Below, in pieces: positions 1 through 12,025 of a stretch of 64,000 nucleotides of DNA. Both the position numbers and the translations under genes were made by a program. The notes below the pieces were generated by a model, which was given only the letters and a program-made list of their open reading frames with translations, was not told the DNA's origin and searched no databases. This stretch comes from Triglochin maritima (lineage: Eukaryota; Streptophyta; Magnoliopsida; Alismatales; Juncaginaceae), in NCBI GenBank assembly GCA_963682175.1, contig OY821781.1, forward strand, positions 40,933,254 through 40,997,253, in the 5' to 3' direction. Within the stretch, counting starts at the first letter, position 1. Every line of letters begins with the position of its first letter.

Positions 1-1780
1 TTGTGAATTTTGGTTGCACATGCCCGACGGGTAGTCTGGTCTCCAAATGCTTTATTGGATATGGAACCGTGTAAGGGTTTAGGAGATTTAATGGCCTCTG
101 ATCGGTGTTGCTCATCTCCGAGAATCGAGCGTTCACAGCTTGTTCGACCATGTCCCTTTGTCCGGCTACTTCCCGTTCTTTTTCTAAGTTCATTGACTCG
201 ATGGTTGCAGACAGTTGCAAGACCATTTGTTGAAGGTCTTCTATTTGTTTTTTGAAATGTTCTTCTCTTGAAGACTCTCCGGTTGTATACACAGTCTGAA
301 CCGGTACTTCTTCTTCACCGCTAGCGTAACCCTTCAATATTTGCTCATCCACAGAACCGGGGGTGTCGTCTTGCCTTGCATTCCCAAATTCTTCTCGGGG
401 TATTGGCTGCTTCTCTAGATTTCTCAACTTCTGCCTAGCCATTTCTTTCCTCCTTGTGTCCACACCTGGTTGGGAGACTATGTCTCGGAGTTCTTCTATA
501 GTATTCGGCAAGTCGTCATTTGTTTCTCTCCTCGTTTTTTTGTAGGGATTTTCAGTTGTTTGTACCATATAACAACTGTGAGTAAGGGTATCACTATCAG
601 CTGTAGACCCTGTACCCTCCAATTGATCATCGGATTTGACCGACACTGTTAGAACCTGCCTTTTGGATAAATTAATCCGTTTGATTTCCAACTTACTTGA
701 CTTATCTTTCCTTCGTACCTCAGGATTTGTTTCAATTTCGAGATTTCCATCCCACTTCATTCTAACATTCCGGGTTTCAGACCTCGTCTTCGGATGACGA
801 GAAATGCGTTCGAACACGGACGAACGCGATGTGCCGCTACCGATCCTGTCCCAAACAGAAGTCCGGGCACATTTCTTTCTTCTTAACATAGGCTTTTCCT
901 CGTCTGTTCTCCTCAGAATATCATATCGATTATTCGTCGATATATTCACAGAATAGTCAGGTTCCATTATTTCTAGCTCGTCGCCTGTCAGACTGAAACG
1001 ACTCCCATCGATTAAAGCTGATTTCCCACTTCGGGAAACTTTCATCCTCTTAGGATACGGCCTAAAAGGATTTCCATTAAGTGGGGAGGACGAGATAACT
1101 CTACACTCCATCGAGATGGGAGAACTGCTAAAAACAGGCGAAGATGTTAGGTTGACACCCAATTTCTGTGCCTTCATTCTCAGTTTAATTGCGCATACCA
1201 ACACGCGAGCTGGAATCGTGAAGCCATCATTCATCGAAATGTTTTCGGTCATGCGTACTCCAGTAAGACGGTAGATGTCTCTACTAGAGAGAATCACCAT
1301 CTCGTAATCATTAATTTTATTCAGGATAAGCGACATATGTTTGTCGTTAAGTGCCTTCGGGTTTCCGCCAACCCTTTTATGAGCCTTGAAGTTCCCTGAT
1401 AATGACTTTTGGAGTCGTACATGACACTTCACTAGTTTGCTTGGTGAACCAGGCATGCAAGGACTCTTTGGTGACTGATTGGATGAAGGTTTGGCTTCTT
1501 TCATCTTTGGCTTGCGTGTCTTGTTCCTTTTCTTCTTTGAAATTTTGGCATGTGCTTCAGGAATTTCAGCAACTGCAAGCTCAGGATGCGTCCTTTCCAA
1601 TCGTTCTTTTTCTGAAGCAACTACGATGTTGCCCACCGGACTAGGAGTTGATGGCTTGATGGGTACCTCAATCTCATAACCCGTCACGAGGCCGTGTTCA
1701 AAAGAATATTTGAACAAGGCTGGCTCGAAGGAGCCAAAAGAGACGGGAGCCGTAAATATCACCTTCATGCTAGTCTCCAT
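1..1780 (-). CDS. Partial retroelement ORF, Ty3/gypsy gag-like N-terminal region
   Basis: Reading the minus strand from the ATG at 1780 gives 593 codons with no stop, and the frame is still open at the left edge. An in-frame TAA lies 13 codons upstream (1820-1822), so 1780 is the first possible Met. The product is hydrophilic and Lys/Arg-rich. Two adjacent motifs of the form S-V-[WF]-x-R-I occur at about residues 307-322, a heptad-like coiled coil at about 500-530, and a segment rich in Pro, Leu and basic residues at about 575-593. In plant Ty3/gypsy polyproteins I know, this order (S-V-F-x-R motif, coiled coil, basic Pro-rich stretch) comes just before the gag core, so gag would lie outside the window. 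Seen: the open frame and motifs. Inferred: the retroelement identity. No protease, RT or integrase is visible here. Confidence 0.6.
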   Translation of the reverse strand, partial: METSMKVIFTAPVSFGSFEPALFKYSFEHGLVTGYEIEVPIKPSTPSPVGNIVVASEKERLERTHPELAVAEIPEAHAKISKKKRNKTRKPKMKEAKPSSNQSPKSPCMPGSPSKLVKCHVRLQKSLSGNFKAHKRVGGNPKALNDKHMSLILNKINDYEMVILSSRDIYRLTGVRMTENISMNDGFTIPARVLVCAIKLRMKAQKLGVNLTSSPVFSSSPISMECRVISSSPLNGNPFRPYPKRMKVSRSGKSALIDGSRFSLTGDELEIMEPDYSVNISTNNRYDILRRTDEEKPMLRRKKCARTSVWDRIGSGTSRSSVFERISRHPKTRSETRNVRMKWDGNLEIETNPEVRRKDKSSKLEIKRINLSKRQVLTVSVKSDDQLEGTGSTADSDTLTHSCYMVQTTENPYKKTRRETNDDLPNTIEELRDIVSQPGVDTRRKEMARQKLRNLEKQPIPREEFGNARQDDTPGSVDEQILKGYASGEEEVPVQTVYTTGESSREEHFKKQIEDLQQMVLQLSATIESMNLEKEREVAGQRDMVEQAVNARFSEMSNTDQRPLNLLNPYTVPYPIKHLETRLPVGHVQPKFT

Positions 1781-1822
1781 ACCAAATTTTCGTTCCTGTA
1801 CAACGTGGAAGGTTTTATGTTA

Positions 1823-2436
1823 GATTAATGACACGAGATATGACTACGAGGATGAGAGGTCCCACCGGGCGTGCCATTCTGTTTAACGTGGGTTTTTTGT
1901 TCTCTTTGTGTTTATATATTTTTGGTGTTGCGAAGACCTCTCAAGAATTCATAATGGAATTCCGCACCTTACAACTTCTTATAGAAGAATGCCTCATTGT
2001 GTCATACTCATGTCATTCATTTGTACAGGAAATTGAATAAGTGTGAATAACTAGCCAGAAAGTAAATAAGTGCAACATTTTCTTTCATTTCATTAAATTG
2101 AAGGAATAAATATGAAATACAAGAGTTGACATATTTATGCATTGCACAAATGGAAAATACATAAGTATCCCTTTTGCGAACTATAAACCAAAATTGTTGT
2201 TATATTAACAATTTTAGATATATTTTTATTAATAGGATTTTTATATTTCGATATATTAGGGACGAGGATTTATCGACTCGTGCTTTTGATCGATTCGATA
2301 ATGATCTCTCTTTTTTTTTTTTTATTGTTATATATTGTCACAATATGGTCAGTTTAGCCTCGTAACCTAGGAGGGGTGTATATGTATTTTATTTTGTTTA
2401 TCTGATTTGTTAAATGAAGACTCCATCGCCAGTAAG
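1823..2436. other. AT-rich spacer, no gene seen
   Basis: Upstream of the minus-strand retroelement ORF. Short ORFs only, no splice-consistent coding pattern and no clear LTR boundary. It may contain the leader or LTR of that element. Confidence 0.5.
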
Positions 2437-2569
2437 GGAGAGGGAACCCAAGATCAAGCTTGGCGTGCATCCTCACTTATGACTAAGGTAATCCGTATTT
2501 TAGTTTCTGACAAATCCAACGATAAGAGAGAGGGAACCCAAGATCCAGCTTGGCATGCATCCTCTCTTA
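2437..2569. repeat. Two direct repeats of about 43 bp, 90 bp apart
   Basis: The segment at 2437-2479 recurs at 2527-2569 with a few substitutions. Both copies contain the core AGGGAACCCAAGATC followed by AGCTTGGC and GCATCCTC. Origin unknown. Confidence 0.8.
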
Positions 2570-2651
2570 CTATTAGAGTAGTCACTATTTATATTTTAAT
2601 TTGTTTTCGTATTTTAAGATTGCTTGTCATATGTTACAACTTTGAAGATTT

Positions 2652-2827
2652 ATTTTGCAATTTACCCACATTTAGGGAAGGATTTGTGATTTTGTCCATT
2701 TAGGTGGACTATTTGTATTTTAAGATTGATTTTGCAAATCAGATGGTACAACTTATATATTGCAGTAATTTATCCACATTTAGGGGTGGATTTGTAATTT
2801 TGTCCATTTAAAGGGACTAATTTGTAA
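2652..2827. repeat. Two direct repeats of about 65 bp
   Basis: 2652-2717 and 2759-2827 share CCACATTTAGGG, GGATTTGT and TTTTGTCCATTTA with small differences. This looks like a local duplication in noncoding DNA. Confidence 0.75.
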
Positions 2828-3600
2828 ATTCACCATGGTGTTATCCTCCTCTTTTTCTTTAGATTAAGTTTTGCATGGGGACTTGCATTATAATTGTCTA
2901 GTTTGGACCCAATGTGCAAAAGGACCCACTTGTGTGGCAAGCTCCAGGGCTCCATGCACGTAGATACATGTGAAGGATGAGATATGTCATGCATTGATTT
3001 CATTCCTTTGCATTTCATGTGAATGGATTTAGTTGAATCAAATTATTATGCAATATATTGTTGGTTATACGGCTATAATCAAACAGTGGCAATCAAAGCA
3101 AGATAATGCTTGTGTCAATTATGTTGAGACACCTTTTGATTGGCGCTAAAACTTGACATGAGGTTCATGAGTTTTATACATAGACCAAAACGTAGCTTGA
3201 AAGCCTTATGTTCATTTTGAAAGTGTAAGAAATCAATTCCATGTTTTAGAATTAATTCCCACGTAGACTTTGTTTTGTGCAATAACAAAAGCATTGATAA
3301 GTTAAAATTGGTCAATGAACAAACTTTAGTTATCCAGTGCTTGATTTCAAGTTATATGTATGGTATATTCCCTGTTAATTCCGATTTTGAAGTGTGTTTT
3401 GATTTCAGATGAAAGTGCACCATTTTTTATTCCTTTTTGTGCATGATTATGATGCCAATTATTTTTATTGCACCTGATAATTATTGGTTCTATTTCTTCA
3501 AGTCAATCTTGACGACATTGTCCACATTGATTTTAATTATACACTCGAAAGTTCAATTTTAATTTCTAAGACAAATTCGGCAGCCTTCCGGCGTTCTTTT
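2828..3600. other. Spacer, no feature seen
   Basis: AT-rich sequence without supportable coding or structural signal. Short minus-strand ORFs of about 60 codons show no family likeness. Confidence 0.5.
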
Positions 3601-3616
3601 TATTTTATTTTTTTAA

Positions 3617-3872
3617 AATAGAAACGACCAAACCGGAGACCAATCCTTTTTAAATAGGACAGTGGCCGGAATGACGCGATTTTAGAGGCCAAACGGAGAC
3701 CGTTCCTTTCTAAATAGGACAGTGGCCGGAATGACTCTTTTTTTTTATATTAAAATGTAAACGATCAAACCGGAGACCAATCCTTTTTAAATAGGACAGT
3801 GGCCGGAATGACGTGATTTTAGAAGCCAACCGGAGACCGTTCCTTTCTAAATAGGATAGTGGCCGGAATGAC
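3617..3872. repeat. Nested tandem duplication around a GGAGACC / AGTGGCCGGAATGAC module
   Basis: A block of about 118 bp (3617-3735) is repeated at 3757-3872. Each block is itself a pair of related half-units: GGAGACC, then a T-rich run, TAAATAGGA and AGTGGCCGGAATGAC. The four half-units alternate in their variants, so a dimer was duplicated as a unit. It may be part of a transposon or promoter. No terminal structure was found. Confidence 0.8.
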
Positions 3873-3899
3873 TTTTTTTTTATATATTTATTTTAAGAT

Positions 3900-4200
3900 G
3901 AAACCATTGCCGGCGCTAATGTTGCACCTTGTCGGAGTTGACGAAGTCGGAGTAGACGTGAAGTTGCTACGAGGACGCGGAGTTGTTATGAAAACAACGC
4001 TATTGCCGGAGTTGTTGCGAACTCCTAATGAAGTTGGAGTCGACGAAACCGGAGTTGCCGCGGAGTTGTTATGGAAACAACGCTATTGCCGGAGCCATTG
4101 TTGCTACAAGTTGGAGCGGCGTTGCTGTCGGGATCGCTGGAGTTGTCGCGGCTGCAAGTTGGAGCGGCTACGAAGTCGGAGTCGTCGTTGACAGTCGCGT
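3900..4200. repeat. GC-rich low-complexity tract built from GGAGTTG-like words
   Basis: About 300 bp dominated by GGAGTTG, TTGCCGG and ACGAAG words, including a near-duplicate around 3984-4010 and 4058-4085. All frames are open by composition, so the overlapping ORFs here are not evidence of genes. Confidence 0.6.
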
Positions 4201-4928
4201 GCCTTCTCCTCCTTCTTCTTTGTATGGGGTTGGTCGTGAGATTTTGTGTTGTGTGTATGTTGTCTGTTGTGTATGGATTTTTTTTTTTTTGGTGGGTGTA
4301 TGTATGGAGTTCTCTCCTGTTTTCTTCTTCCCTCCTCTTTTTTGTCTTCCCTTCTTTTTTTGTACGTATATGCCTCCTCAAGATATATATGAGTGTCACC
4401 GTCTCCCCTGATCAGGGAATGTTTCTTTATAAGGCTGAATTAGTGGGAGATTAAGGTTGATGTGGAGGATCATGGGTTAACGTGTGTGAGTTGGTTTTGT
4501 TTGAAGTGGGATGAGATAATGTAGAATATGGGAGACGTGTGAGAGTTGGTTTGGAAGAGAATTGAAATGTTAAAATTGGAATCACGTATGCATGAGAATA
4601 AGTTTATACTCATACAACAACCATAATTGGAATCACGTATGCAGGAGAATTTCCTTCACATTGAGTCATGCATTTTTTTTTAATATTTCTTTAATGGCAA
4701 AATTTCATTTTCTCCTTTGAATATTGTGAAATCTCACATTTCTTCATGCTTTGACTATTTCCATGTCTTAATGTTTTGACTATATTTCCATGTTTAATCT
4801 AATAAACATAAATCAAGAGATTAATAATTCCTTAATGTTCATTTTGATGTTGTTGCTTAGTCTCATCTCGATAGAGTTCCAATTTCTACTAAGCTGGGAT
4901 GACAATTGGTCGACGATTACTAGAAAAA
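4201..4928. other. Spacer downstream of the truncated copia element, no gene seen
   Basis: Mixed T-rich and AT-rich DNA. The expected copia RNase H region and 3' LTR would lie here on the minus strand but are absent. Confidence 0.5.
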
Positions 4929-7900
4929 TTATTTTGATTTGAGATGTATATTTTTTTGTGCCAACAGTTGCACACCCATACTCATTGGCACACTGCCCTT
5001 TTTGGAGTTGTTCATCTTGAACCTTTCCAAGACCTTGTCAATGTATGCACGTTGACTGAGGCCAATGAGTCTGCGAGATCTATCTCGATATATCTTTATT
5101 CCCAAGATGTATTGAGCCTCACCCATGTCTTTCATCGAAAATGCAGATTTCAATGAACTTCTCGTTTGCTCAAGCAAAGGAATATGATTGCCCATAAGCA
5201 ATATGTCATCGACATATAGGATTAGGAATACTACATGGCTCCCACTAACCTTCTTGTATACACAAGGTTCTTCCTTACTTTGGATGAAGTGAAGCTTTTT
5301 CACTTCCTCGTCAAAGCGTTTGTTCCAACTCCTTGATGCTTGCTTCAATCCATAAATGGATCTTTGAAGCTTGCATACCTTCTCACTATTCTTTGGATCT
5401 TCAAAACCTTGAGGTTGTACCATGTACACATCCTCCTCCAAGTTCCCATTCAGGAACGCCGTTTTGACATCCATTTACCATATTTCATAATCGTGAAATG
5501 CGGCAATAACGAGCATGATCCGAATAGACTTGAACATTGCAACCGGTGAAAAAGTTTCATCATAGTCAATTCCTTGAACTTGAGTGAAACCTTTCGCTAC
5601 AAGCCTCGCTTTGTAGGTTGTCAAGTTCCCATCCATGTCCATCTTCCTCTTAAAATCCCATTTATTATGAATGGCCTTTTTACCTTGAGGAAGGTCAACA
5701 AAGTCCCATACTTGATTATCATACATGGATTCTATTTCGGATTCCATGGCCTTAAGCCATAGTTTGGAGTCTTCCCTTTCCATTGCCTCTTGGAAGGTTA
5801 AGGGATCATTGGTATCTAGTACCATGATTTCATGAAGTCTCAGATACAAATCGGGTTTCTTCCTTTCCCTTGTTGACCTTCTAAGTTCTTTTGATTCTTC
5901 TCGTGTCTCTCGAACTTTTTCCACAATTTCTTGAGGAGTGGGTTCACGTTCAACTCTTGAACGTACACTTGGTGGGGATGATTGAGATTCTCTCACAATT
6001 TCTTGCGAGGGTCTCTCACTCACGCTCCCACTAACCAAATGAATCTCGGTTGGGCCTTCATGATCTTGAATGTCATTATTCATGTCATGATCTTGTAGAG
6101 TATCATGAGTTTCCTCAAGCACAACCCTACTCCCACTACTTTTTACTCTTTCTAGAAATTCCTTTTCCAGAAATGTGGCATCCCTCTCTACAATCACTCG
6201 ATTGGAGGTGATATGCCAAAAGTAGTATCCTCTTGTCTCACGAGGATAACCAATAAAGAAGCACTTATCCGTTTTTGGTTGAAGTTTGGTCGACATCAAT
6301 CTCTTGACGTAAGCCTCACAACCCCAAATCTTGAGAAAACTGAGCTTAGGTGTTTTACCACTCCATAGCTCATAAGGAGTTTTCTTCACGGATTTGGATG
6401 GAACATTATTTAGTGTGTAAGCCGCAGTTTGTAGTGCATAACTCCAAAAGTAAAGAGGAAATTCCGCATGACTCATCATTGACCGAACCATATCGAGCAA
6501 TGTCATATTCCTCCTTTCGGATACCCCATTCCACTGAGGTGTACCGGGAGGGGTGAGTTGAGGTACAATACCAAACTCCTTTAGGTATGAGTCAAATTCG
6601 GCACTTAAGTACTCACCTCCACGATCCATTCGTAGAGACTTGATTTTCTTGTCGAGTTGGTTCTCTACTTCATTCTTGAATTCTTTGAACTTGTCAAAAG
6701 ATTCACTTTTGTTTCTCATTAGATAAACATAGCCATAACGACTATAATCATCCGTGAACGTAATGAAGTACCTGAAACCATCTCGTGCACTAGTACTCAT
6801 TGGACCACATACATCGGAATGTATCAAATCCAACAAGCCACTCGCCCTTGGGCCTTTCTTCTTGAAAGGCTTTTTGGTCATTTTTCCCATTAGACATGGT
6901 TGGCACGTCTCCAATGATTTAAAATCAAGTAGACCAAGAAGGTTAGCTTCTTGCAATTTCTTGATGCGCTTTTCATTTATGTGACCAAGACGATAGTGCC
7001 ACAAGAGAGTATCATTCTCGTGAGTGGTCTTAAGTCTTTTGTTATTGATATTAAAGATTTGTTTATTATCCAATTCAAGCAAATAGAGACAATTCCTTAT
7101 GAACGCATTTGCATAGAACACACCATTCTTCGATATAGACAAACAAGAATTTGAAATTTTTATATTAAAATTATCCATATCCAGACATGATACAGAAATA
7201 ATATTCTTGCTAATCGAAGGTACATAATAAACATTCTTTAGACATAAATTTAAACCACTACACAATTGAAGCACCACAGAACCTTGTGCAACCGCAGACA
7301 CATTCGCACCATTTCCGACCTTCAATTCTACCTCGTTCCTTACGAGTTCCTTCCTATCCATGAGTAGCTGCACATTAGAAACTATGTGAGCACAAGATCC
7401 GGTATCAATTACCCAATCCTGGACAGAGGTGGCTAAATTTATTTCAATAACAAATATACATTTGGCCTTTTTGGGGCGCCGACGTTCAATCACTCCGTTG
7501 TCAAGGTCTTCCTTGTACTTGGGGCAATTTGGCCGGATGTGTCCTTTTTCACCGCAGTGAAAGCACGCCGTATTGGGAGTTGGAGATTTCTGAGATTTCC
7601 CCCTCGAGACACTTTTATGAGCACCTCCTACTCCCTTGCTCTTGATTGAACCACTTTTGGTAGATTTGCCATTTCCTTTACCAATCTTATGGCCCCTCCC
7701 ATGGACGGCAAGGACTTGCTTGTCCCTACCCTTGCCCATGTCAACTTCAGCAGTTTTGAGAGCGTTGTGAAGCTCCTCAAGACTCACCCCTTTTTCACGC
7801 ACGTGATAGTGCATCACAAAGTCCTTAAAGGACGGGGCTAGAGAGCCAAGAATCATATCTTCAGCAATGTCATCGGGCATTGGTGAAGAGAGTTTTGCCA

Positions 7901-8333
7901 ACTTCTCAAGGTATCCTTGCATTGTGAGAAAATGCATAGATACCGATGTTCCCTTCGCCATATGGCACCTTGTGAGTGCGATGGTGGTCTTATAGTGCTC
8001 CTTTCGGGCACTATCCATGAACATCTTTGATAAAGCCTCCATGGTCTTCTTGGGTTTTGAATCCAAGTATTTCGCTTGAAGTGAGTCACCCATGGATGCT
8101 AGCATAAGACCGTGAACTTGGTTCTCTTGGTCTTCCCACTTGGATTTAGCCTCTTTCTCTTCATCGGTTAATCTGTCATTCCACTTTGGGATTGGACCTT
8201 CCAAAATGTGAGATAGTTTCTCAAACTTTAACACGATGTTGAGTTTGAGTTGCCAACTAATGAAGTTTGAGCCATCATTTGCTAAAGGGTGTTTTTCTAT
8301 CATGGATCGTACGATAGGTTGGATGTTCGACAT
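4929..8333 (-). pseudogene. Truncated Ty1/copia gag-pol, one in-frame stop
   Basis: The first Met of the gag region is at 8333, and an in-frame extension to 8471 is probably leader. In order on the minus strand: a gag domain; a CCHC zinc knuckle of the form CFHCGEKGHIRPNC; an aspartic protease motif WVIDTGS; the pre-integrase HYRLGH segment; an integrase core with the DDYSR and GVSERRN motifs; and a reverse transcriptase with KARLVAKG, FLNG and YVDDI motifs. This order (integrase before RT) marks Ty1/copia. A TAA at about 5475 interrupts the RT between EIW and MDVKTAF, where relatives have a sense codon, so the frame is otherwise continuous. The reading frame ends soon after the RT. RNase H and the 3' LTR are missing. 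The element is dead, and the single stop implies a fairly young copy. Confidence 0.9.
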
Positions 8334-9315
8334 TTTTTCTACAAAATAAATCATATAGGTTTTAATGCCAATTTTATGTTTTAATACACATGCATACATA
8401 TATCGAATATATAAATGTAAATGTTGCAAATTAAAAGTTTTGCCCATAAATGCAACAATCCAAGATCCCATTAATTGTAATATAGACTAGCTAAGGGCTA
8501 TCGAATACATTACAATATCAAGGTAAGAAATCATTTTCTAATCACAACCTTTTTGAATTTTAGCAATATTTAGCATCTTCAAACTCTTGTGACTCTTGTC
8601 GTTTTAATTATGAGGGAATACGACCTATCCTCGTAAGAAAAACTTTTTCCCAAAACCGAGCGAGAGCTCTAGGTAATGTTAAGAAAACTTATTTTCATTT
8701 GATACGAGATACGTTTATCTATTGTATTCACAACTAAACATACTTGGGTTCACTAGGGTGAAACACACCTCATATATTTAATTGTGGCACAACAACAGAC
8801 AACCTTTATATCTCCCACTATTCCCAAAGATAGAGGGAGCTATCTCCCGCTAAGGGCGAGCAGAGTATCCCTCGATCAATGGCTGCTAGTGGGTGAAATA
8901 AGAAGGAAAATTATTCTTAATTTTTGTTGGACAATTTAACATGTGAATTAGAATTTTAGGTTATCATGCATATTATTAATCATACACATCCTAACATTCA
9001 ACACATTCATCACATGCATATCAAGATAAAAACAGAAATTAAACATTCACACAATCCACATCGTGTGAGTTTATATGTTCCCTTCGATCCTCGATCCTCG
9101 ATCGATGCGCTACAGCGGCGACTTCCTCTTGCACCGGAGATGTAGATTTTACAGAAAATAAACATGCTCCTCACATTCGATAAAACCGACTAGTGCAAGT
9201 CCTATGTAAAAACCTGGCTAGCTTCAATATATGTTTTCGCTCCGATTTTCACCTCTAACTTGTAAAATGTGTTCAAGTCTCGAACAGAGCTCTACAACCC
9301 GGTCGTCCAGTTGAT
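8334..9315 (-). other. Probable leader of the copia element, LTR not identified
   Basis: Noncoding DNA directly upstream of gag. It should include the 5' untranslated leader and perhaps the 5' LTR. I searched for the usual plant primer-binding word TGGTATCAGAGC in this orientation and did not find it. Confidence 0.35.
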
Positions 9316-9524
9316 TTGGTGCTAGGCATTTTCCCTTCTTCTTTGCCTTTTTTACCCCGTCTGGGCGCTAAAAGGGTTGTTGTGGGATTTCATCTAGTGT
9401 TGTTTCGTCTGACGGATGTGACCGAGTCGAAGAGCCTTTCGTGCTTTTTCTCTTGCTCCCGCTTCCTGTTGTCGGAGTACTATCTACTTCCTCCCGTTCA
9501 TTATACCATGTTTAACAGCACCTG

Positions 9525-10575
9525 GGCTACCCCCGAGCGTCCTGCTCACTCTCTCCGCCACGTTAGTTTCTCTATCCGCCACGTCAGCTTCTCTATCCGC
9601 CACGTCAGCTCACCCCACTCACCAAAAAAACTTTAACCACGCTCGGGATGCCCCCACTCACCCTACACACTCTTTCCTCCACATAATTTCTTAATTAAAC
9701 AATTTTAATTCTTACACCACATTTAACAAATTACATTTTACATAATTCTAATCATGTTATAATTCCAATTGACGAAATGACTAATATTAATAATTAGTAA
9801 TGAACATTAATAATTAATATTAAACCATGAGAAATTTTAGTAATTAAAATTAAGAATGCACAGTAAACGCGTGAATGAACAGTACACGCGTGCAACGAAA
9901 GTAGTCCGCGTGAATGCACAGTATCCGCATGCGCGTATAGTACACACATGAATGCACAGTACGTGCGTGCAAAGAAAGTAGTCCACGTGAATGCACAGTA
10001 TCCGTGTGCGCGTACAGTACACACGTGAATGCACAGTGTCTGATTTTCCCTCTATATATACCTCATACAAACACAAGATAAATTTCTCACAACTTCAAAA
10101 TGTCTTCTCGAGATCACAATCGTTCTCCCCGTCGTTCCCAATCAAATTCACGCCCACACGTTGTTGTAGTTCGTATTTTGTGTAGTTTATATTACGTTTA
10201 GTTTGTTGTATTTCGTATTTCGTGTATTTCTTACAGCTCCGTATTTACGTGTACTTTGTATTTTGTACCGCAATGTATTTGTTCATATGATGTTTTAGTA
10301 TTAATATATTTTCTAATTTCAGCACTAAATATGGATTTATCTTTGATTTTAGCATGAAATTTGATGTACTGTATAAATTTTAAATATTTTTCAAATTAAT
10401 AACATAAAAAATTATCACCCCACGTTACAAAAAATACTCAATATGTTATCAATTAATTCTAATAACAAAAAAACAAAAAAAAACCTTGACCAACGGGGGG
10501 CGGTGGGCAACACGTGCCCCCACCCGATGGGTTCCCGACCGGTTAAGGGTGCTCTCGTAGGCATGGCTCTGAAGG
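9525..10575. mobile_element. Possible non-autonomous DNA transposon or repeat composite
   Basis: An inverted pair GGGCTACCCCCGAGCGTC (about 9528) and CACGCTCGGGATGCCCC (about 9638) brackets a tract of repeated CCGCCACGT words. The far side (about 10485-10560) is again G/C-rich and ends with AACCGGTTAAGGGTGCT, loosely the inverse of the left AGCACC end. No clean target duplication was found. The identity is a guess. Confidence 0.25.
9850..10042. repeat. Tandem repeat of about 77 bp, two main copies plus partial units
   Basis: Copies start near 9888 and 9965. Each carries GAAAGTAGTCC, TGAATGCACAGTATCCG and several ACGCGT, ACGTG and GCGCGTA words. A TATA-like CTATATATAC follows at about 10051, with a 33-codon ORF opening at 10100. 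That ORF has no recognisable product. Confidence 0.65.
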
Positions 10576-11665
10576 TCCAAGTTAAGTCAACTGCTTTGGT
10601 CCAGAAGTACAAACATTGCAATCATCTTCGTCTAAAATGGGTATTTACAAAGTTTGTCTACATGTTTTAAAAACGACACACACGCATGACTTTATAAATG
10701 ATACAATTATCTTCAACTTGTTGACATTGATGTATGTATGCTTGAACTATTGAAGAGCATTCGATTTTTTTTGTACTATAATGGATGCTTGATGCATCAT
10801 TTGTTGAAAAAAGTTCCAAATTACAAAATGATGGAATGCCCACACGACTTCAAACTTCATGTCTAATGAATATTGTAAAAGTTTGATCAAGGGATAAAAT
10901 AAACGCCCATGAATTTGTTTTGTCATCAATGACATCACCTGCAGGAGAACACAGCTGACTGTGAGAACCTCCAGCTACATGAGTCTTTGTAACATGATAG
11001 TTTTGTAAGATTTGTCATCTTTAGTAGTTACTTTTTTGCTGTTTTCGAAGATGGACTAAACTCACTTCCTTCTGTTGTATTTCCATAAACAGGAAAATCA
11101 CACATTAAATCGACCAGATCTAATTGAAGGCCATTCAGGTTTTTATTTTGCTAACTTAGCATTGATCCGACTGTCTGTCTCCGTTGACCAACTAACACGA
11201 TGCAGACATGTGGTTTGCCAACATATTCTGCAGGTACATTTTGTTTGTTTCATCTGAAGTAGTGAAGTCTTTCAATTTCATTAGATTTTATGCCTATTAC
11301 AAAGACTTGGGAGGAGCGGTTATTATTCTCGACAGTGAAGTTATTTATATTTTATGGACAATTCCACTCATATTATATTTCTGATCCTCATAGCATGAGT
11401 TATGTTAATCGCCTTAACTGAACTCTTTCATGTGTTTGAAGATAATAACCTTTTGCTATGCACATTTTATACCTGACGTTTCATTTTTTGTTGTTGTGAA
11501 AACAGGAATGTTGCAGACAAAGCAAACAAAATCTAATTGCCGGACCTCGGTTGTCTATGAAACTAACCAAATCCGGACGCCACATAAACTTCCAGTCCGT
11601 TACAGACCAAAATCTAAAAGCTCCTGATATGGTGTATCTGAATGATAAAGATGGATCATTGGCAA

Positions 11666-11674
11666 TTTTGATTA
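11666..11674. repeat. Left 9-bp target-site duplication of MULE-1
   Basis: TTTTGATTA, identical to 20800-20808. A 9-bp duplication is typical of Mutator-like elements. Confidence 0.9.
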
Positions 11675-11757
11675 GAGTAGTTATACACGGACGCGCGCGT
11701 CCGTGACGCTTCCTACGTGGACGGCCAACTCAGCTGCCAGTTCAGCGTCCAGTCAGC
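11675..11757 (+). repeat. MULE-1 left terminal inverted repeat
   Basis: Pairs with 20720-20799. It aligns without gaps over the first 36 positions from the target duplication, then with one small indel. Its first codons are read by the interrupted host gene and supply a new stop. Confidence 0.85.
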
Positions 11758-12025
11758 CAAAACTTCTGCGCGGGGAAAAGTAAATTACGAATTATTGGGT
11801 GCGACGGTTCATTTCCCGAAATCACGATTAGACGGTTCATTTCCCGAAATCACGATTAGACGGTTAAACTTCACGTACATCATTAGCGGCGGGACAGCAT
11901 TCGAGTAACTTTCCTCCCAAGTCTTCTCCTTTTCCATTCCCCATTTCAGCCGGAGTTCCTTTCCAGACGCTCATCCAAAACATTCATTCCTGTTTTAGTC
12001 GAACGAAATTTATAACCAGGCGAAA

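Noticed and set aside
4025..4454. Overlapping 120-codon frames on both strands
   Set aside because: All frames are open by low-complexity composition. No splice or family support.
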